64,000 nt of DNA, from positions 1 to 64,000 of the forward strand of contig NZ_PYMJ01000025.1 in the NCBI RefSeq assembly GCF_003025615.1, given 5' to 3'. Of this stretch, positions 36,002 to 48,106 are shown one piece after another. The translations under genes and the position numbers were made by a program. The stretch comes from Photobacterium frigidiphilum. Lineage in GTDB: Bacteria > Pseudomonadota > Gammaproteobacteria > Enterobacterales > Vibrionaceae. Every line of letters begins with the position of its first letter. Positions within the stretch are counted from its first letter, which is position 1. A model generated the notes under the pieces. The model saw nothing but the letters and a program-made list of their open reading frames with translations, had not been told where the DNA came from and made no database searches.

Positions 36002-38623
36002 TTACAGTTTTTCAGTTAACCAAGGAGTAACTGATTCAAGAGCCGCTGGTAATGCAGCGGCATCGGTGCCGCCAGCTTGAGCCATGTCAGGACGACCGCC
36101 ACCTTTACCACCAACTTGCTGAGCAACCATGTTAACAAGCTCACCCGCTTTTACTTTGCCAGTGAGATCTTTCGTTACACCAACGATCAAGCCAACTTTA
36201 TCGCCACTCACGTTACCAAGCACGACGATACCGCTGCCTAACTTATTCTTTATTTCATCGAGCATGCCACGCAGTGCTTTATTGTCAGCGCCATCAAGCT
36301 GAGTTATCAATACTTTCACACCATTGATTTCTTTCGCTTGATCAAGCAAACCAGCACTTTCTTGTGCGGCAAGCTTATCTTGAAGCTGCTGAATATCTTT
36401 TTCTAATTGCTTGCTGTGTGCCAGTAACGCACTCACTTTTGTCGCAACAGAAGCAGCATCAGATTTAACAATACTTGCCGTTTCAGATAGCAATGCTTCT
36501 TGTGCATGTAATGCATCAATAGCCGCAGCACCCGTTACCGCTTCAATACGACGAATACCTGCTGCAATACCACCTTCAGAGGTGATTTTAAACAAACCAA
36601 TATCACCAGTATTTTTCGCGTGAATACCACCACATAGCTCAGTTGAAAACTCACCCATGCTAAGTACGCGTACTTCATCATCGTATTTTTCGCCAAACAG
36701 TGCCATTGCACCTTTTTGCTTAGCAGATTCAATATCCATAATATTGGTATCGATATTGTGGTTTAAACGAATTTGTTCATTAACAACACGTTCGATTTCA
36801 CGCAATTGCTCAGGCTTAACGGCTTCAAGGTTAGAGAAGTCAAAACGCAGTGCGTCAGGCTTCACTAATGAGCCTTTCTGAGCAACGTGCTCACCAAGCA
36901 AGTTACGCAATGCAGAGTGCAATAAGTGTGTTGCTGAGTGGTTCAATGTAATCGCCGTGCGACGGGCTACATCAACTTGAGCTTCAAGTTTATCGCCAAC
37001 GTTAAGAGCACCTTGTACTAGTGACCCTTGATGACCGATTGCAGCGCCGAACTTTTGCGTATCAGACACATTAAACACTGTATTTTCTGCTGTTAGAACA
37101 CCAGCATCACCACACTGACCGCCAGACTCTGCATAGAACGGCGTGTTATCAAGGATGATTAATGCATCTTCACCTGCAAGAATGCTATCAACCGCTTCAC
37201 CATCACGGTAAAGCGCAATAATGCTGCTTTGTGCTGCTGTGCCTGTGTAGCCACAAAATTCAGTACTCGCGTCTACTTTGATTGATTCATTGTAATCAAC
37301 ACCAAATTTACCCGCTTCGCGCGCACGTTGACGTTGTGCTTCCATTGCATTGTTGAAGCCTTCTTCATCAATGGTGAAATCACGCTCACGTGCAACATCG
37401 TTGGTTAAATCTGCTGGGAAACCGTATGTGTCATACAGTTTAAATACCGTTTCGCCATCAAGCTCTTTGCCGCTTAAGTTATCTAAAGCGTCATTCAAGA
37501 TTGTCAAACCACGGTCAAGTGTACGACCAAAATTGTCTTCTTCAATCTTCAATACTTTTTCAACAAGCGCTTGTTGTTTCTTCAGCTCATCACCAGCAGT
37601 GCCCATGATTTCAGCTAAAGGACCCGCTAGCTTGTAGAAGAACGCACCGCTTGCGCCTAATTTATTACCGTGGCGCACTGCACGACGAATAATACGGCGA
37701 AGCACATAACCACGACCTTCGTTTGAAGGCATTACACCATCAACGATCAAGAATGCACATGAACGGATATGGTCAGCCACAACGCGTAATGATTGATTAG
37801 ACAAATCTTCGTAACCAATCACTTCTGCAGACTTTTTAATTAATGTCTGGAAGATATCAATTTCATAGTTAGAGTGAACGCCTTGCATAATTGCAGCAAT
37901 ACGTTCAATACCCATGCCTGTATCAACAGAAGGCTTAGGTAACGGCTCCATTGTACCGTCAGCTTGACGGTTAAATTGCATGAATACGTTGTTCCAGATC
38001 TCGATGAAACGGTCACCATCTTCTTCTGGTGTACCAGGACGACCGCCCCAAATGTGCTCACCGTGATCATAGAAAATTTCAGTACAAGGGCCACAAGGAC
38101 CTGTGTCACCCATCTGCCAGAAGTTGTCTGACGCGTAAGGTGCACCCTTGTTGTCGCCGATGCGTACGATGCGATCGGCAGGGATACCCATTTCTTTATT
38201 CCAGATGTCGAATGCTTCGTCATCTGTTTCATAAATCGTTACCAATAGGCGATCTTGTGGTAATCCCAATACATCCGTTAAAAATTCCCAAGCATACTTA
38301 ATCGCATCTTGCTTGAAATAATCACCGAAGCTGAAGTTACCCAGCATTTCAAAGAAAGTATGGTGACGGGCAGTAAAGCCAACATTTTCTAGATCATTGT
38401 GCTTACCACCGGCACGTACACAGCGTTGAGCAGTTGTCGCTCGAGTGTAGCTGCGCTTTTCAATACCTAGAAAAGTATCTTTAAATTGGTTCATACCTGC
38501 ATTGGTAAACAACAACGTTGGGTCGTTGGCAGGTACAAGAGAAGAGCTCTCCACTATTTGGTGGCCTTTGCTCTCAAAAAACGCTAGAAACGCACGGCGA
38601 ATCTCATCAGTGCTCATGTACAT
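36002..38623 (-). CDS. alaS: alanyl-tRNA synthetase
   Basis: Charges tRNA-Ala and edits mischarged Ser/Gly. The 873-residue product has the class II catalytic domain ([15 protein letters not shown] near residue 40), a tRNA-recognition domain, the editing domain (zinc-type residues in [12 protein letters not shown] and the later CGGIH) and the C-Ala domain. The ATG at 38623 is chosen over a start 99 bp upstream: AGGA lies 8 bases before it and the protein then begins [13 protein letters not shown] like the family. In relatives recX lies between recA and alaS; here it is missing. Confidence 0.96.
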   Translation of the reverse strand: MYMSTDEIRRAFLAFFESKGHQIVESSSLVPANDPTLLFTNAGMNQFKDTFLGIEKRSYTRATTAQRCVRAGGKHNDLENVGFTARHHTFFEMLGNFSFGDYFKQDAIKYAWEFLTDVLGLPQDRLLVTIYETDDEAFDIWNKEMGIPADRIVRIGDNKGAPYASDNFWQMGDTGPCGPCTEIFYDHGEHIWGGRPGTPEEDGDRFIEIWNNVFMQFNRQADGTMEPLPKPSVDTGMGIERIAAIMQGVHSNYEIDIFQTLIKKSAEVIGYEDLSNQSLRVVADHIRSCAFLIVDGVMPSNEGRGYVLRRIIRRAVRHGNKLGASGAFFYKLAGPLAEIMGTAGDELKKQQALVEKVLKIEEDNFGRTLDRGLTILNDALDNLSGKELDGETVFKLYDTYGFPADLTNDVARERDFTIDEEGFNNAMEAQRQRAREAGKFGVDYNESIKVDASTEFCGYTGTAAQSSIIALYRDGEAVDSILAGEDALIILDNTPFYAESGGQCGDAGVLTAENTVFNVSDTQKFGAAIGHQGSLVQGALNVGDKLEAQVDVARRTAITLNHSATHLLHSALRNLLGEHVAQKGSLVKPDALRFDFSNLEAVKPEQLREIERVVNEQIRLNHNIDTNIMDIESAKQKGAMALFGEKYDDEVRVLSMGEFSTELCGGIHAKNTGDIGLFKITSEGGIAAGIRRIEAVTGAAAIDALHAQEALLSETASIVKSDAASVATKVSALLAHSKQLEKDIQQLQDKLAAQESAGLLDQAKEINGVKVLITQLDGADNKALRGMLDEIKNKLGSGIVVLGNVSGDKVGLIVGVTKDLTGKVKAGELVNMVAQQVGGKGGGRPDMAQAGGTDAAALPAALESVTPWLTEKL

Positions 38624-38866
38624 TGGGAAATCCTGAATAGATGCTTTATAGAAACCAGAATTATCGCCTTTAAGCGATAGTATCGGACTAAGATAAAATT
38701 TTTGGCGGTCATTGTAAAACAACCACTGTGGATACGGGAAATATTATGTTAAAAATTGGCGTAAATAATGACATCTTAACCGTTAAATATGCGGTTAATT
38801 ACGGGAAGGAGGTTGTGTGACTGTTGTTAGACCCAATAGTTATAATTGATTTCAGGTTACCCATCA

Positions 38867-38926
38867 TCACGAATATGCATACCAATCAACATCCCACTCT
38901 TCATCGCTGCTTATTTCGCTGATGTT
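38867..38926 (-). pseudogene. possible recX relic
   Basis: Minus strand: a 19-codon open stretch between stops reads NISEISSDEEWDVDWYAYS. The VDW segment, preceded by acidic residues and followed by an aromatic/Ala, resembles the mid-region of RecX (E. coli ECDIDWCALA), and the position between recA and alaS is where recX belongs. No other part of a RecX protein is readable in the 445-bp gap 38624-39068. Weak evidence by similarity, stronger by position. Confidence 0.3.
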
Positions 38927-38965
38927 TTATGGGGGCTATTCTTTGTCATATTAAATTCCATTAAA

Positions 38966-39006
38966 CAAAAAGCGGGCTTTGTATACGCTACAAAGCCCGC
39001 TTTCTT
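38966..39006. terminator. recA terminator
   Basis: Perfect 15-bp stem AAAGCGGGCTTTGTA (38969-38983 with 38989-39003), 5-base loop, with A-rich left flank giving a T tract on the minus strand. Confidence 0.9.
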
Positions 39007-39068
39007 ATTCATTTATGAAAACTGTTCCAGAAGAGATATATCTTCATGTTACAGCTGCTTCAGCACTC

Positions 39069-40130
39069 TTATTTTAGAGCTTCAGCTGTATCTTTTTTTG
39101 AACCTGATTTTTTTTCATCAGTTTCTTCTGCTTCTTCCACTGCTGGTGATAACAGCATGTCACGCAGTAGTTTTTCAATCTCTTCAGCTATTGCTGGATT
39201 TTCGACTAGGTGTTTACAAGAATTAGCCTTACCTTGACCAATCTTATTACCTTTATAGCTGTACCAAGCACCCGCTTTTTCTACCAGCTTATTCTTAACA
39301 CCTAGATCAATGAGCTCACCGTTACGGTTAAAACCTTGACCATAAAGAATTTGCGTTTCAGCCTGCTTAAACGGCGCGGCAATTTTATTTTTAACAACCT
39401 TGATGCGTGTTTCGTTACCAACAACTTCATCACCATCTTTAATTGCACCAGTACGGCGAATATCAAGACGAACAGAGGCGTAGAATTTAAGGGCATTACC
39501 ACCCGTAGTCGTTTCTGGATTGCCAAACATTACACCAATCTTCATTCGAATTTGGTTAATGAAGATACACATGCAATTTGAATTTTTTAAATTACCAGTC
39601 AGTTTTCGCATGGCCTGCGACAACATCCTAGCTTGCAATCCCATATGGCTGTCGCCCATTTCACCTTCAATTTCGGCTTTCGGGGTCAATGCAGCTACAG
39701 AATCGACAACAATCAGATCAACGGCTCCAGACCGTGCGAGTGCATCCACAATTTCTAGCGCTTGCTCACCAGTATCAGGCTGAGAACACAGTAGTTGGTC
39801 AATATCGACACCCAGCTTCTGTGCATAGACAGGATCAAGAGCGTGTTCAGCATCAATAAAAGCACATGTTTTATTTGCGCGTTGTGCCGCTGCAATTGTC
39901 TCAAGCGTTAAGGTTGTTTTACCTGATGATTCAGGACCGTAAATCTCGACAATACGCCCCATTGGCAAACCGCCAGCACCTAGAGCAATATCCAGAGCTA
40001 AAGAACCTGTCGATACCGTTTCGATATCCATTGTCTTATTATCGCCCAATCTCATAATTGAGCCTTTACCAAACTGCTTTTCAATCTGGCCTAACGCTGC
40101 GGCAAGAGCCTTCTGCTTATTATCGTCCAT
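39069..40130 (-). CDS. recA: recombinase RecA
   Basis: ATP-dependent strand-exchange protein and SOS co-protease. The 353-residue product has Walker [10 protein letters not shown] (about 66-74), Walker [12 protein letters not shown] and a typical acidic, Lys/Glu-rich C-terminal tail. The ATG at 40130 is chosen ([13 protein letters not shown]) over a TTG at 40142 because GGAGAG lies directly before it. A LexA box overlaps the promoter. No recX follows, and a strong terminator isolates the gene. Confidence 0.98.
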   Translation of the reverse strand: MDDNKQKALAAALGQIEKQFGKGSIMRLGDNKTMDIETVSTGSLALDIALGAGGLPMGRIVEIYGPESSGKTTLTLETIAAAQRANKTCAFIDAEHALDPVYAQKLGVDIDQLLCSQPDTGEQALEIVDALARSGAVDLIVVDSVAALTPKAEIEGEMGDSHMGLQARMLSQAMRKLTGNLKNSNCMCIFINQIRMKIGVMFGNPETTTGGNALKFYASVRLDIRRTGAIKDGDEVVGNETRIKVVKNKIAAPFKQAETQILYGQGFNRNGELIDLGVKNKLVEKAGAWYSYKGNKIGQGKANSCKHLVENPAIAEEIEKLLRDMLLSPAVEEAEETDEKKSGSKKDTAEALK

Positions 40131-40182
40131 TCGACTCTCCAACGGATGCTTAAATTAAATACTGGTGAACTTTATGCTGATT

Positions 40183-40210
40183 AGTATACTGTCTATTCAT
40201 ACAGTGTCTA
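40183..40210 (-). promoter_or_regulatory. recA promoter with LexA box
   Basis: Minus strand: TAGACA (40205-40210), 16 bp, TATACT (40183-40188). The LexA box CTGT-N8-ACAG (CTGT 40189-40192, ACAG 40201-40204; full 20-mer 40187-40206) fills the spacer, an ideal place for repression. Confidence 0.88.
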
Positions 40211-40255
40211 GCACTGTGTGCAAATTTTATTGGGTAATTTGTTCAGACAATTTAA

Positions 40256-40747
40256 TCAAACTAAAGTCTGTAAGCGCTGCAGCATGCCAGATAACGACTT
40301 TTCAATCGCTTGCTCTCTTACAGCGTTGCGATCACCATCAAACAAACAGGTTTCAGTATACAGCCACCCCGTTTTATCTGCCCAAGCAAGGCATACCGTA
40401 CCAACAGGTTTTAATGCTGTACCACCACCGGGGCCAGCGATCCCACTGATAGCAACACTGATATTGGCATTAGAATTATCTAACGCACCTTTTGCCATTT
40501 CTATAACAACAGGTTCACTGACAGCACCATGTTTAACTAGTGTCTCAGCTTGTACATTAATCATTTGTTGCTTGGCTTCGTTACTGTAAGTCACAAACGC
40601 GCGGTCAAACCACGCAGAACTGCCTGCTATTTCAGTAATCGCCATAGATACACCACCACCAGTGCATGATTCAGCCGTTGTTGCGATCCAACTCTGCTGT
40701 GATAACGCCGCGCCCAACTGTTCAGCCAGTTCCACTACCCTATTCAT
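40256..40747 (-). CDS. pncC: nicotinamide-nucleotide amidase (CinA C-terminal family)
   Basis: Hydrolyses NMN to nicotinate mononucleotide in pyridine nucleotide recycling. The 163-residue single-domain protein has the CinA-C motifs ATTAESCTGGG (about 22-32), FVTYSNEAK and AISGIAGPGGG (about 98-108). It lies upstream of recA in the same direction, as in E. coli (ygaD), and is divergent from mutS. Confidence 0.93.
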   Translation of the reverse strand: MNRVVELAEQLGAALSQQSWIATTAESCTGGGVSMAITEIAGSSAWFDRAFVTYSNEAKQQMINVQAETLVKHGAVSEPVVIEMAKGALDNSNANISVAISGIAGPGGGTALKPVGTVCLAWADKTGWLYTETCLFDGDRNAVREQAIEKSLSGMLQRLQTLV

Positions 40748-40961
40748 CTCTCAATCCTTATTCGGTCAGCAACACTGTATTATTGGAAATCACCTTAAAC
40801 CTATTTACCGCAAGCACCTCTATCAGGATATCTAAATAACCGCTACGGTTATCAACTTACTCACTTGAAAGTAAATTCCCTGTATTGAGACTTTGCCGAC
40901 TAGTCTGATTCACGTATCCTTAGTACCAGAATTTAATCCAGCAGTAACAGTAGGCAATATC

Positions 40962-43532
40962 GTGACAGTAAAAGGTTTAGAAACACACACTCCCATGATG
41001 CAGCAATTTTTACGCATTAAAGCTGAAAACCCTGACACTCTACTGTTCTATCGCATGGGTGATTTCTACGAACTCTTTTTTGATGATGCTAAAAGAGCAT
41101 CTCAACTACTGGATATTACGCTGACTAAGCGTGGTTCATCAAATGGTCAACCCATTCCTATGGCGGGCTTACCCTATCATGCTGTGGAAGGGTATTTAGC
41201 AAAGCTAGTTCAACAAGGTGTGTCTGTCGCTATTTGTGAGCAAATTGGCGATCCAGCAACAAGTAAAGGTCCCGTAGATCGTCAAGTTGTACGTATTGTG
41301 ACACCGGGAACGGTCAGTGATGAGGCATTATTAAGCGAACGTCGAGATAACTTAGTGGCTGCTATTTATCAAAATAGCAAAGGCTTTGGCTACGCCACAC
41401 TGGATATTACCTCTGGTCGTTTCATGCTCTCAGAACCTGAAACTGAAGAAGCAATGCAAGCAGAATTGCAACGCACCAGTCCAGCAGAGCTGCTGTACCC
41501 TGAAGACTTCACACAGATGCACATAATTGAAGCGATTAAAGGGACACGTCGTCGCCCTATTTGGGAGTTTGATCTAGATACTGCACGTCAGCAATTAACC
41601 ATGCAATTTGGTACCCGTGATTTAATTGGCTTTGGTGTCGAAAAAGCGGAACGTGGGTTATCGGCTGCTGGGTGTTTACTGCAATATGTGAAAGATACTC
41701 AACGAACGGCCTTACCCCATATTCGGGCCATTACCTTAGATAGCAAAGATCATTCGGTTATTTTAGATGCTGCGACACGCCGTAATTTAGAACTGACCCA
41801 AAACTTATCTGGTGGCTTTGATAATACCTTAGCATCGGTACTTGACCATACAGCTACCCCGATGGGCAGCCGCTTATTAAAACGCTGGTTGCATCAACCC
41901 ATTCGAGATACCAAGCAACTCAATCATCGCTTAGATGCTATCGCCGCATTTAAAGATACGGGCATGTTTATTGAGGTTGCTGAAGTATTACATCATATGG
42001 GCGATCTAGAACGTATTTTAGCGCGATTAGCACTGCGTTCTGCGCGCCCTCGTGATTTAGCCCGTATGCGTAGCGCATTACAATCTCTGCCTCAGCTAGC
42101 CGATTTATTGGCTGATATTGAGCAACCCCGTATCGGCGAGCTTGCACAGTCTTCTGCGCCAATGGACGATCTCTGTGAACTGCTTGAACGAGCGATTATA
42201 GAGAACCCACCCGTTATTATTCGTGATGGTGGTGTATTAGCACCAGGCTATAACGCTGAACTGGATGAATGGCGTGATCTTGCCGATGGGGCGAAAAAAT
42301 TCCTTGATGATCTCGAAACTCGAGAACGAGAGCAGCATGGTATTGATAGTTTAAAAGTAGGCTTTAACCAGGTTCACGGTTTCTTTATCCAAATTAGCCG
42401 AGGACAAAGCCATTTAGCACCTGAGCACTATGTTCGCCGCCAAACCCTAAAGAATGCTGAACGTTATATTATTCCTGAGCTAAAAGAACACGAAGACAAG
42501 GTACTTAACTCTAAATCTAAAGCCCTAGGTTTAGAAAAGAAATTGTGGGAAGAACTGTTTGATCAGTTATTGCCTCACTTAGAGCTACTACAAAATGCAG
42601 CGAGTGCCTTAAGTGAATTAGACGTATTAGCCAATCTTGCAGAACGTGCTGACACCCTGAACTATTGCCGACCAGAGTTAACCGACCAAACGGGAATTGA
42701 GATAACCGCTGGTCGTCATCCGGTTGTCGAACAAGTACTGAGTGAACCGTTTATTGCTAACCCAATTTCTCTTCACCATGATCGTCGTATGTTAATTATT
42801 ACCGGCCCAAACATGGGTGGTAAGTCGACCTACATGCGTCAAACAGCCCTTATTGCTCTTATGGCCCACGTTGGTTCGTTTGTGCCAGCAGAAGCCGTTA
42901 AAATAGGCTCTCTGGATCGTATTTTTACTCGAATTGGTGCCTCTGATGATTTAGCTTCAGGTCGTTCCACCTTCATGGTCGAGATGACTGAAACAGCCAA
43001 TATTCTTCATAATGCAACAAGTAAAAGTTTAGTCCTGATGGATGAGATAGGCCGTGGTACCAGTACCTATGATGGCCTGTCATTGGCATGGGCAAGTGCT
43101 GAATGGTTAGCTGAAAAAATCTCAGCGATGACTTTATTTGCGACCCATTACTTCGAATTAACAGAGTTACCCTCCATGATGGATGGTTTAGCTAATGTCC
43201 ATTTAGATGCGGTTGAACACGGTGATGAAATTGCTTTCATGCACGCCGTGCAAGAAGGTGCGGCAAGTAAATCTTATGGATTAGCCGTTGCCAGCTTAGC
43301 GGGTGTACCTAAAGCAGTTATCAAACGCGCGAAGGCTAAGCTAACCCAACTAGAAACAACGGGTCACCAACAAGCGATAAAAAACCCTTCGAAAGCACCG
43401 AGAGAAGAGCAGCAGCTGACGTTGCTTCCTGAACCGAGTGACGTTGAAGAGGCATTAGCCAAAGTCAATCCTGACGAGATGACACCACGCCAAGCATTAA
43501 ACGAGCTATACCGATTAAAGGCATTGATGTAA
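40962..43532 (+). CDS. mutS: DNA mismatch repair ATPase MutS
   Basis: Recognises mismatches and triggers MutL/MutH repair. The 856-residue product has the mismatch-reading Phe-X-Glu in GDFYELF (near residue 40), connector, lever and clamp domains, and an ABC-type ATPase with [21 protein letters not shown] and [10 protein letters not shown], plus the C-terminal tetramer segment. The start is taken as GTG at 40962, with TAGG 8 bases before it. This gives a length like E. coli MutS (853); a longer reading from 40893 would add 23 unrelated residues. It is on the opposite strand to the rpoS block it converges on. Confidence 0.95.
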   Translation: MTVKGLETHTPMMQQFLRIKAENPDTLLFYRMGDFYELFFDDAKRASQLLDITLTKRGSSNGQPIPMAGLPYHAVEGYLAKLVQQGVSVAICEQIGDPATSKGPVDRQVVRIVTPGTVSDEALLSERRDNLVAAIYQNSKGFGYATLDITSGRFMLSEPETEEAMQAELQRTSPAELLYPEDFTQMHIIEAIKGTRRRPIWEFDLDTARQQLTMQFGTRDLIGFGVEKAERGLSAAGCLLQYVKDTQRTALPHIRAITLDSKDHSVILDAATRRNLELTQNLSGGFDNTLASVLDHTATPMGSRLLKRWLHQPIRDTKQLNHRLDAIAAFKDTGMFIEVAEVLHHMGDLERILARLALRSARPRDLARMRSALQSLPQLADLLADIEQPRIGELAQSSAPMDDLCELLERAIIENPPVIIRDGGVLAPGYNAELDEWRDLADGAKKFLDDLETREREQHGIDSLKVGFNQVHGFFIQISRGQSHLAPEHYVRRQTLKNAERYIIPELKEHEDKVLNSKSKALGLEKKLWEELFDQLLPHLELLQNAASALSELDVLANLAERADTLNYCRPELTDQTGIEITAGRHPVVEQVLSEPFIANPISLHHDRRMLIITGPNMGGKSTYMRQTALIALMAHVGSFVPAEAVKIGSLDRIFTRIGASDDLASGRSTFMVEMTETANILHNATSKSLVLMDEIGRGTSTYDGLSLAWASAEWLAEKISAMTLFATHYFELTELPSMMDGLANVHLDAVEHGDEIAFMHAVQEGAASKSYGLAVASLAGVPKAVIKRAKAKLTQLETTGHQQAIKNPSKAPREEQQLTLLPEPSDVEEALAKVNPDEMTPRQALNELYRLKALM

Positions 43533-43567
43533 TCCGTTTAACCGTTAAACCGTTAAAATTCAGATAA

Positions 43568-43596
43568 CAAAAAGGACGCATTAGCGTCCTTTTTGT
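43568..43596. terminator. bidirectional terminator between mutS and rpoS
   Basis: Stem AAAGGACGC/GCGTCCTTT (43571-43579 with 43584-43592), loop ATTA, A run and T run on the two sides. Confidence 0.88.
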
Positions 43597-43670
43597 TTCT
43601 TATATTTCTAGAATAAATGAAAAAATGTGTAGCAAAATGGGCTCATTTATTTCAACAAAATATAATCAAA

Positions 43671-44672
43671 TTATTGCGCACCTTGATTAAACAACGACTC
43701 AATGTTCAGTCCTTGATGGGTCAACATATCACGTAAACGACGTAAGCCTTCAACTTGAATTTGACGAACACGTTCACGGGTCAAACCGATTTCACGACCA
43801 ACATCTTCCAAGGTTGATGCTTCATAGCCAAGTAAACCGAAACGACGAGCAAGTACTTCGCGTTGCTTAGGGTTCAGCTCTTGTAGCCAATGAACGATGG
43901 AGTTTTTGATGTCGTCATCTTGCGTTGATGATTCAGGACTTCCCCCTTTTTCATCAGGAATAATATCAAGTAACGCTTTTTCAGAATCACCACCAATCGG
44001 ATTGTCGACCGAGCTAACACGTTCATTCAAACGTAGCATGCGATTAACATCATCAACGGGTTTCTCTAATTTCAGTGCGATATCTTCTGCAGTAGGTTCG
44101 TGATCAAGCTTTTGAGCAAGTTCACGTGCAGTTCTTAGGTAAACATTCAGTTCTTTTACGACATGGATTGGTAAGCGGATGGTGCGGGTTTGGTTCATGA
44201 TCGCGCGTTCTATTGTTTGGCGGATCCACCACGTTGCATAAGTCGAAAATCGAAAGCCTCGTTCTGGATCAAACTTTTCAACTGCTCGAATAAGCCCGAG
44301 GTTCCCCTCTTCCACCAGATCAAGCAAAGCAAGACCACGATTGCTGTATCGACGGGAAATTTTAACCACTAAACGTAAGTTGCTCTCAATCATACGCTTA
44401 CGTGCAATTTCATCACCACGTAATGCCCGGCGCGCATACAATACTTCTTCTTCTGCCGTTAGCAGTGGTGAAAAACCAATTTCACCAAGGTAAAGTTGTG
44501 TTGCATCAAGCGCTTTTTGCGTGGTTCCATATTTAGAAACATCAACATCATTCGAGCTTTCTTCCGACTCAGCTTTAGTACTCGCTGCTGCCGCATCAGC
44601 TATTGCCTCGATATCAATATCTTCATCAAGGTTTAATGTGTCAGTTTTTTTTGCTGTGCTGCTTCTACTCAT
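43671..44672 (-). CDS. rpoS: stationary-phase sigma factor RpoS
   Basis: Sigma-38, master regulator of general stress response. The 333-residue product (E. coli 330) has region 1.2 ([21 protein letters not shown]), 2.2-2.4 ([37 protein letters not shown]), 3 and 4.2 ([20 protein letters not shown]). The ATG at 44672 is preferred to a start 27 bp upstream because GGGAGG lies 5 bases before it. It follows nlpD by about 50 bp. In E. coli the main rpoS promoter lies inside nlpD, and this layout allows the same. Confidence 0.97.
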   Translation of the reverse strand: MSRSSTAKKTDTLNLDEDIDIEAIADAAAASTKAESEESSNDVDVSKYGTTQKALDATQLYLGEIGFSPLLTAEEEVLYARRALRGDEIARKRMIESNLRLVVKISRRYSNRGLALLDLVEEGNLGLIRAVEKFDPERGFRFSTYATWWIRQTIERAIMNQTRTIRLPIHVVKELNVYLRTARELAQKLDHEPTAEDIALKLEKPVDDVNRMLRLNERVSSVDNPIGGDSEKALLDIIPDEKGGSPESSTQDDDIKNSIVHWLQELNPKQREVLARRFGLLGYEASTLEDVGREIGLTRERVRQIQVEGLRRLRDMLTHQGLNIESLFNQGAQ

Positions 44673-44724
44673 AGCGCCTCCCAGATGGCGAGTTAGCAAG
44701 ACATTACAACTTCTCTATGTCATT

Positions 44725-45645
44725 CTATTTTTTGGGCAAATACCGCATTGGATCAACGGATTTACCTTTATAACGAATTTCAAAATGTAAACGAACGCTG
44801 CTTGTACCCGAGCTTCCCATTGAAGCAATCTTCTGCCCGGCTTTTACTGTTTGCTGCTCTTTCACAAGCATTTTATCGTTATGGGCGTAAGCACTAAGGT
44901 AATCATCGCTATGCTTAATAATAATGAGATTACCGTAGCCACGAAGTGCGTTACCAGCATAAACCACTCGACCATTTGCTGATGCAGCAATCGTTGCACC
45001 ACGCTGACCGGCAATGTCTATGCCTTTATTTCCATTTTCTGAATTGGAAAACTTTGCTATAACGCGCCCATTATTTGGCCAGTTCCAACTAGCGACCTTG
45101 TTACTGGTCGTTGGTTTTTTTGTTGCCAAATTGTTGCTTTTTGTTACTTTTCGAGAGTACTCCTTTGTGCGATCTTGATCAACTTTTTTATTGACTGTTT
45201 TTTGCTCAACTTTCTTTTGTTGCACTGGAGGTTTGGGCTTCGTTTTTTTTTGCTGCGCAGGTGATTTTGGCTTAGCAGCATTAGCTGTTGTTTTTACTGG
45301 GGGTTTAACAACAACGACAGCAGCAGTGCCGTATTTAGGTGCAACGTATTTCGAATTCCAAAGCTCAAGTTTTTGTCCCGGATAAATCGTATAAGGGTAT
45401 GACAATTTATTCTGAGCAATTATTTCTTTAACTTCTTTACCTGTTACATAAGAAATAAAATAAAGCGTATCGCCTTTTTGAACTCGATAGTAACTGCCGC
45501 GAAAACTACCACGATCAACTTGTGAGTAATCTTTATTAAGGCTAGAAACAGGTGCAGGCGTGTGACTGCTACAGGCAGACAACAGCAGCAGACAAGCTGC
45601 AACTGAGGCTATACACCATATGTTTCCCTTCACACGCAGCCCCAT
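44725..45645 (-). CDS. nlpD: LytM-domain activator lipoprotein NlpD
   Basis: Outer membrane lipoprotein that activates the septal amidase AmiC. The 306-residue product has a lipobox (LLLLSAC), one LysM domain (about 50-100, YYRVQKGDTLYFISYVTG), a long low-complexity linker rich in Lys, Pro, Gln and Thr (about 115-190) and a C-terminal LytM/M23 domain (about 200-300, GNKGIDIAGQRGATIAAS). In that domain the zinc ligands are degenerate, as in known NlpD activators. ATG (45645) is preferred to a preceding GTG. Operon: surE-pcm-nlpD-rpoS. Confidence 0.94.
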   Translation of the reverse strand: MGLRVKGNIWCIASVAACLLLLSACSSHTPAPVSSLNKDYSQVDRGSFRGSYYRVQKGDTLYFISYVTGKEVKEIIAQNKLSYPYTIYPGQKLELWNSKYVAPKYGTAAVVVVKPPVKTTANAAKPKSPAQQKKTKPKPPVQQKKVEQKTVNKKVDQDRTKEYSRKVTKSNNLATKKPTTSNKVASWNWPNNGRVIAKFSNSENGNKGIDIAGQRGATIAASANGRVVYAGNALRGYGNLIIIKHSDDYLSAYAHNDKMLVKEQQTVKAGQKIASMGSSGTSSVRLHFEIRYKGKSVDPMRYLPKK

Positions 45646-45649
45646 CACT

Positions 45650-46279
45650 TTATGCTAAATCTCCGGCAACCAAAGGAACAAACCTAACGGCTTCAATATC
45701 TTGAGAAACAAACTGTTCGCCATTACGAGTGATCTTTTTTAATACTTGTAAGTCATCGCCAACAGGAATAACTAACCGCCCACCGTCAGTAAGCTGCGCC
45801 AATAATTCCATAGGCATTTCTTCTGCGGCTGCGGTAACAATAATGGCATCAAATGGGCCTTTATTATGCCAACCTTTCCATCCATCCCCATGTTTAGTCG
45901 ATATATTATGGAGATTTAATTGTTTTAGACGGCGTTTAGCTTGCCATTGTAGTGCTTTAATACGCTCAACTGAATATACATGATCAACTAATTGGGCGAG
46001 TACCGCGGTTTGGTAACCCGATCCAGTGCCAACTTCCAACACGTGTGATTGTGCCGTTAATTCGAGTAACTCTGTCATCTTACCGACGATATAAGGTTGA
46101 GAAATGGTCTGTCCGCTGCCGATGGGTAATGCATTATTCTCATACGCTTGGTGAGAAAAAGCCTCATCAATAAACAGTTCTCTTGGAACGCTGGTTATTG
46201 CATTGAGTACTTTCTCATTTCGAATACCATGACGTTGTAAAATAACCATCAAGTTATGTCGTTCTTTCGCGTAGCGCAT
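45650..46279 (-). CDS. pcm: protein-L-isoaspartate O-methyltransferase
   Basis: Repairs isoaspartyl damage with S-adenosylmethionine. The 209-residue product has the AdoMet site [19 protein letters not shown] and the family motifs [22 protein letters not shown] and [11 protein letters not shown] at the C-terminus. Start and stop are within a few bases of its neighbours surE and nlpD, so the block is translated as an operon. Confidence 0.96.
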   Translation of the reverse strand: MRYAKERHNLMVILQRHGIRNEKVLNAITSVPRELFIDEAFSHQAYENNALPIGSGQTISQPYIVGKMTELLELTAQSHVLEVGTGSGYQTAVLAQLVDHVYSVERIKALQWQAKRRLKQLNLHNISTKHGDGWKGWHNKGPFDAIIVTAAAEEMPMELLAQLTDGGRLVIPVGDDLQVLKKITRNGEQFVSQDIEAVRFVPLVAGDLA

Positions 46280-46281
46280 CC

Positions 46282-47031
46282 CTATTTTTTCCCCACTTCA
46301 TTCATCCATAACTCAACACCCTCAAGAGCATCATGCGCCGTTAAATCAACCTGCAACGGAGTAATCGACACCAAGTTTTGCTCTACAGCATGAAAATCAG
46401 TGCCCGGCCCAGCATCTTGGCATGCCCCTGGAGGACCTAACCAATATAATACTTTCCCTCTAGGATCCACATCTTTAACCATCTGTTCTGCACGATGGCG
46501 GGCACCTAAACGCGTCACTTTCCACCCCTTTAACTCAGAAAAAGGAATGTCAGGTACATTGATATTCAATATTTTATTTTTAGGTAATGGCTTCTCTAGC
46601 AAGTTCACAACAATACTTTTTACCACTTGTGCTGCGGTATCAAAATGCGTTGAACCTACCAATGAAATCGCAATAGCAGGTACTCCTAAGAAGTGCCCTT
46701 CTGTAGCAGCTGCAACCGTACCGGAATACAGCACATCATCGCCCAAATTAGCACCGTGGTTAATGCCTGCCACCACGATATCGGGTCGATAATCTAGCCA
46801 TTCATTCAAGGCAAAATGCACGCAATCTGTCGGAGTGCCATCGACAGAAATACGCCTATCTCCCTCTTCGCGAATACGAAGAGGGTAATCGAGAGTCAAC
46901 GAATTCGATGCGCCAGAGCGGTTTCGATCAGGAGCAACAATAGTCACTTCTCCCAGTTCACTTAACACTGTCGCTAGCGTGTTAATGCCCTCGGCAAAAA
47001 TGCCATCATCATTACTGATCAATATTCGCAT
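46282..47031 (-). CDS. surE: 5'/3'-nucleotidase SurE
   Basis: Metal-dependent nucleotidase/exopolyphosphatase important for stationary-phase survival. The 249-residue product begins [16 protein letters not shown] with the metal-binding NDDG, then [11 protein letters not shown] and [18 protein letters not shown]. The ATG at 47031 is chosen over an in-frame start 24 bp upstream because the family begins here and AAGGT precedes it. It overlaps the end of truD by 20 bp. Confidence 0.96.
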   Translation of the reverse strand: MRILISNDDGIFAEGINTLATVLSELGEVTIVAPDRNRSGASNSLTLDYPLRIREEGDRRISVDGTPTDCVHFALNEWLDYRPDIVVAGINHGANLGDDVLYSGTVAAATEGHFLGVPAIAISLVGSTHFDTAAQVVKSIVVNLLEKPLPKNKILNINVPDIPFSELKGWKVTRLGARHRAEQMVKDVDPRGKVLYWLGPPGACQDAGPGTDFHAVEQNLVSITPLQVDLTAHDALEGVELWMNEVGKK

Positions 47032-48106
47032 GCGTACTACCTTCTTGTTCGACAAGTAATTCTCTGACTACTGACGTCGCAAAACAGCCAGCAGGTAACG
47101 CAAATGATAATACAACATCATTGCCATCAAACTGCCATTCCATCTCTTGCGGTTTCAGTAATAAAGTACGACGTTCATGGCGCATTCGATTATCACAGAT
47201 CAACTTCAGTAATGAAGGTTCATTAGCAATAATGGCTAACTCAAAAGCCTCTGCATCTGCAGCTGTCGGTAATGCATTATCGCCCACTAACGGTGCAGTA
47301 ATGTTAACAAGCCCCTTATCAATACTAGCTTGCAATTCTTCGGTAATAGATTCTGCAAGGAAGCAATTGTCTTCGCCGGCATTTTGAAGGCAATCACCAA
47401 CCATTAGCGAATTCACGCTGCCTTGTTCAATACGGGTTGATAACACCATATTAAATAGCCATGAACGAGCGGCTGACAAGTAAAAACTGCGCTTGCTTTT
47501 ATCACGTAAGCGGAACTCGTCATTGCCCCAGCTGCGTGCTTTAATCACATTATTACCACCGTGACCAAAACGTTGCTGACCAAAGTAATTTGGCACACCG
47601 TGCATTTTTACTTGTTCTAGTTTTAGGGCTAATTCTTCAGGGTTTGTTAGATCGAGTAAACGAATCTGAAACCAGTTACCAACAAGATCACCCGGTCGTA
47701 ATTTTTTGTCATGACGTGTTGTTTCTAGTACTTCAATACCTGGATGCTCAGCAACAAAATCCGTTAAATCAGGATCTGCCTTACCCGGCAAGTGAACACT
47801 GATCCATTGCTCAGTCACAGCATGGCGATCTTTAAGGCCGGCCCAGCTCACATCTCGAGATTTAACACCGCAAGCCTTCGCAAGTTCATTCACTACATAT
47901 TTGGTATTTTCACCCACTTTGCGGATCTTTACCATGAAGTGCTCGCCTTTGCCTGCGAACTCAAAGCCTAAATTTTCTTTTACGATGAAATGCTCTGGCA
48001 GTGCTTTAATTTGCCCCTGACATGTTGGTTTTTCATATAGCCAACAAAATTTATCCATTACATTCAGCATATTATCAGACATTACAACACCGTCATTATT
48101 GAGCAT
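47012..48106 (-). CDS. truD: tRNA pseudouridine-13 synthase TruD
   Basis: Makes pseudouridine 13 in tRNA-Glu. Up to 364 residues. The catalytic Asp is in [14 protein letters not shown] (about 90-103), with [13 protein letters not shown] and [14 protein letters not shown] downstream and [10 protein letters not shown] at the end. The start is uncertain: ATGs at 48106, 48082, 48070 and 48058 are all in frame and none has a clear ribosome site. Comparison with E. coli TruD favours one of the later ones. It overlaps both ispF and surE slightly. Confidence 0.93.
   Translation of the reverse strand: MLNNDGVVMSDNMLNVMDKFCWLYEKPTCQGQIKALPEHFIVKENLGFEFAGKGEHFMVKIRKVGENTKYVVNELAKACGVKSRDVSWAGLKDRHAVTEQWISVHLPGKADPDLTDFVAEHPGIEVLETTRHDKKLRPGDLVGNWFQIRLLDLTNPEELALKLEQVKMHGVPNYFGQQRFGHGGNNVIKARSWGNDEFRLRDKSKRSFYLSAARSWLFNMVLSTRIEQGSVNSLMVGDCLQNAGEDNCFLAESITEELQASIDKGLVNITAPLVGDNALPTAADAEAFELAIIANEPSLLKLICDNRMRHERRTLLLKPQEMEWQFDGNDVVLSFALPAGCFATSVVRELLVEQEGSTHANIDQ

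Noticed and set aside
38846-39226. Open reading frame of 126 codons on the plus strand
   Set aside because: It runs through the recA terminator and into the complement of recA; no ribosome site, Phe/Leu-rich composition typical of an antisense shadow.
40201-40217. Second palindrome CAGTG-TCTAG-CACTG next to the LexA box
   Set aside because: Lacks the CTGT-N8-ACAG spacing of LexA and may only reflect the recA promoter context; not claimed as a second SOS box.
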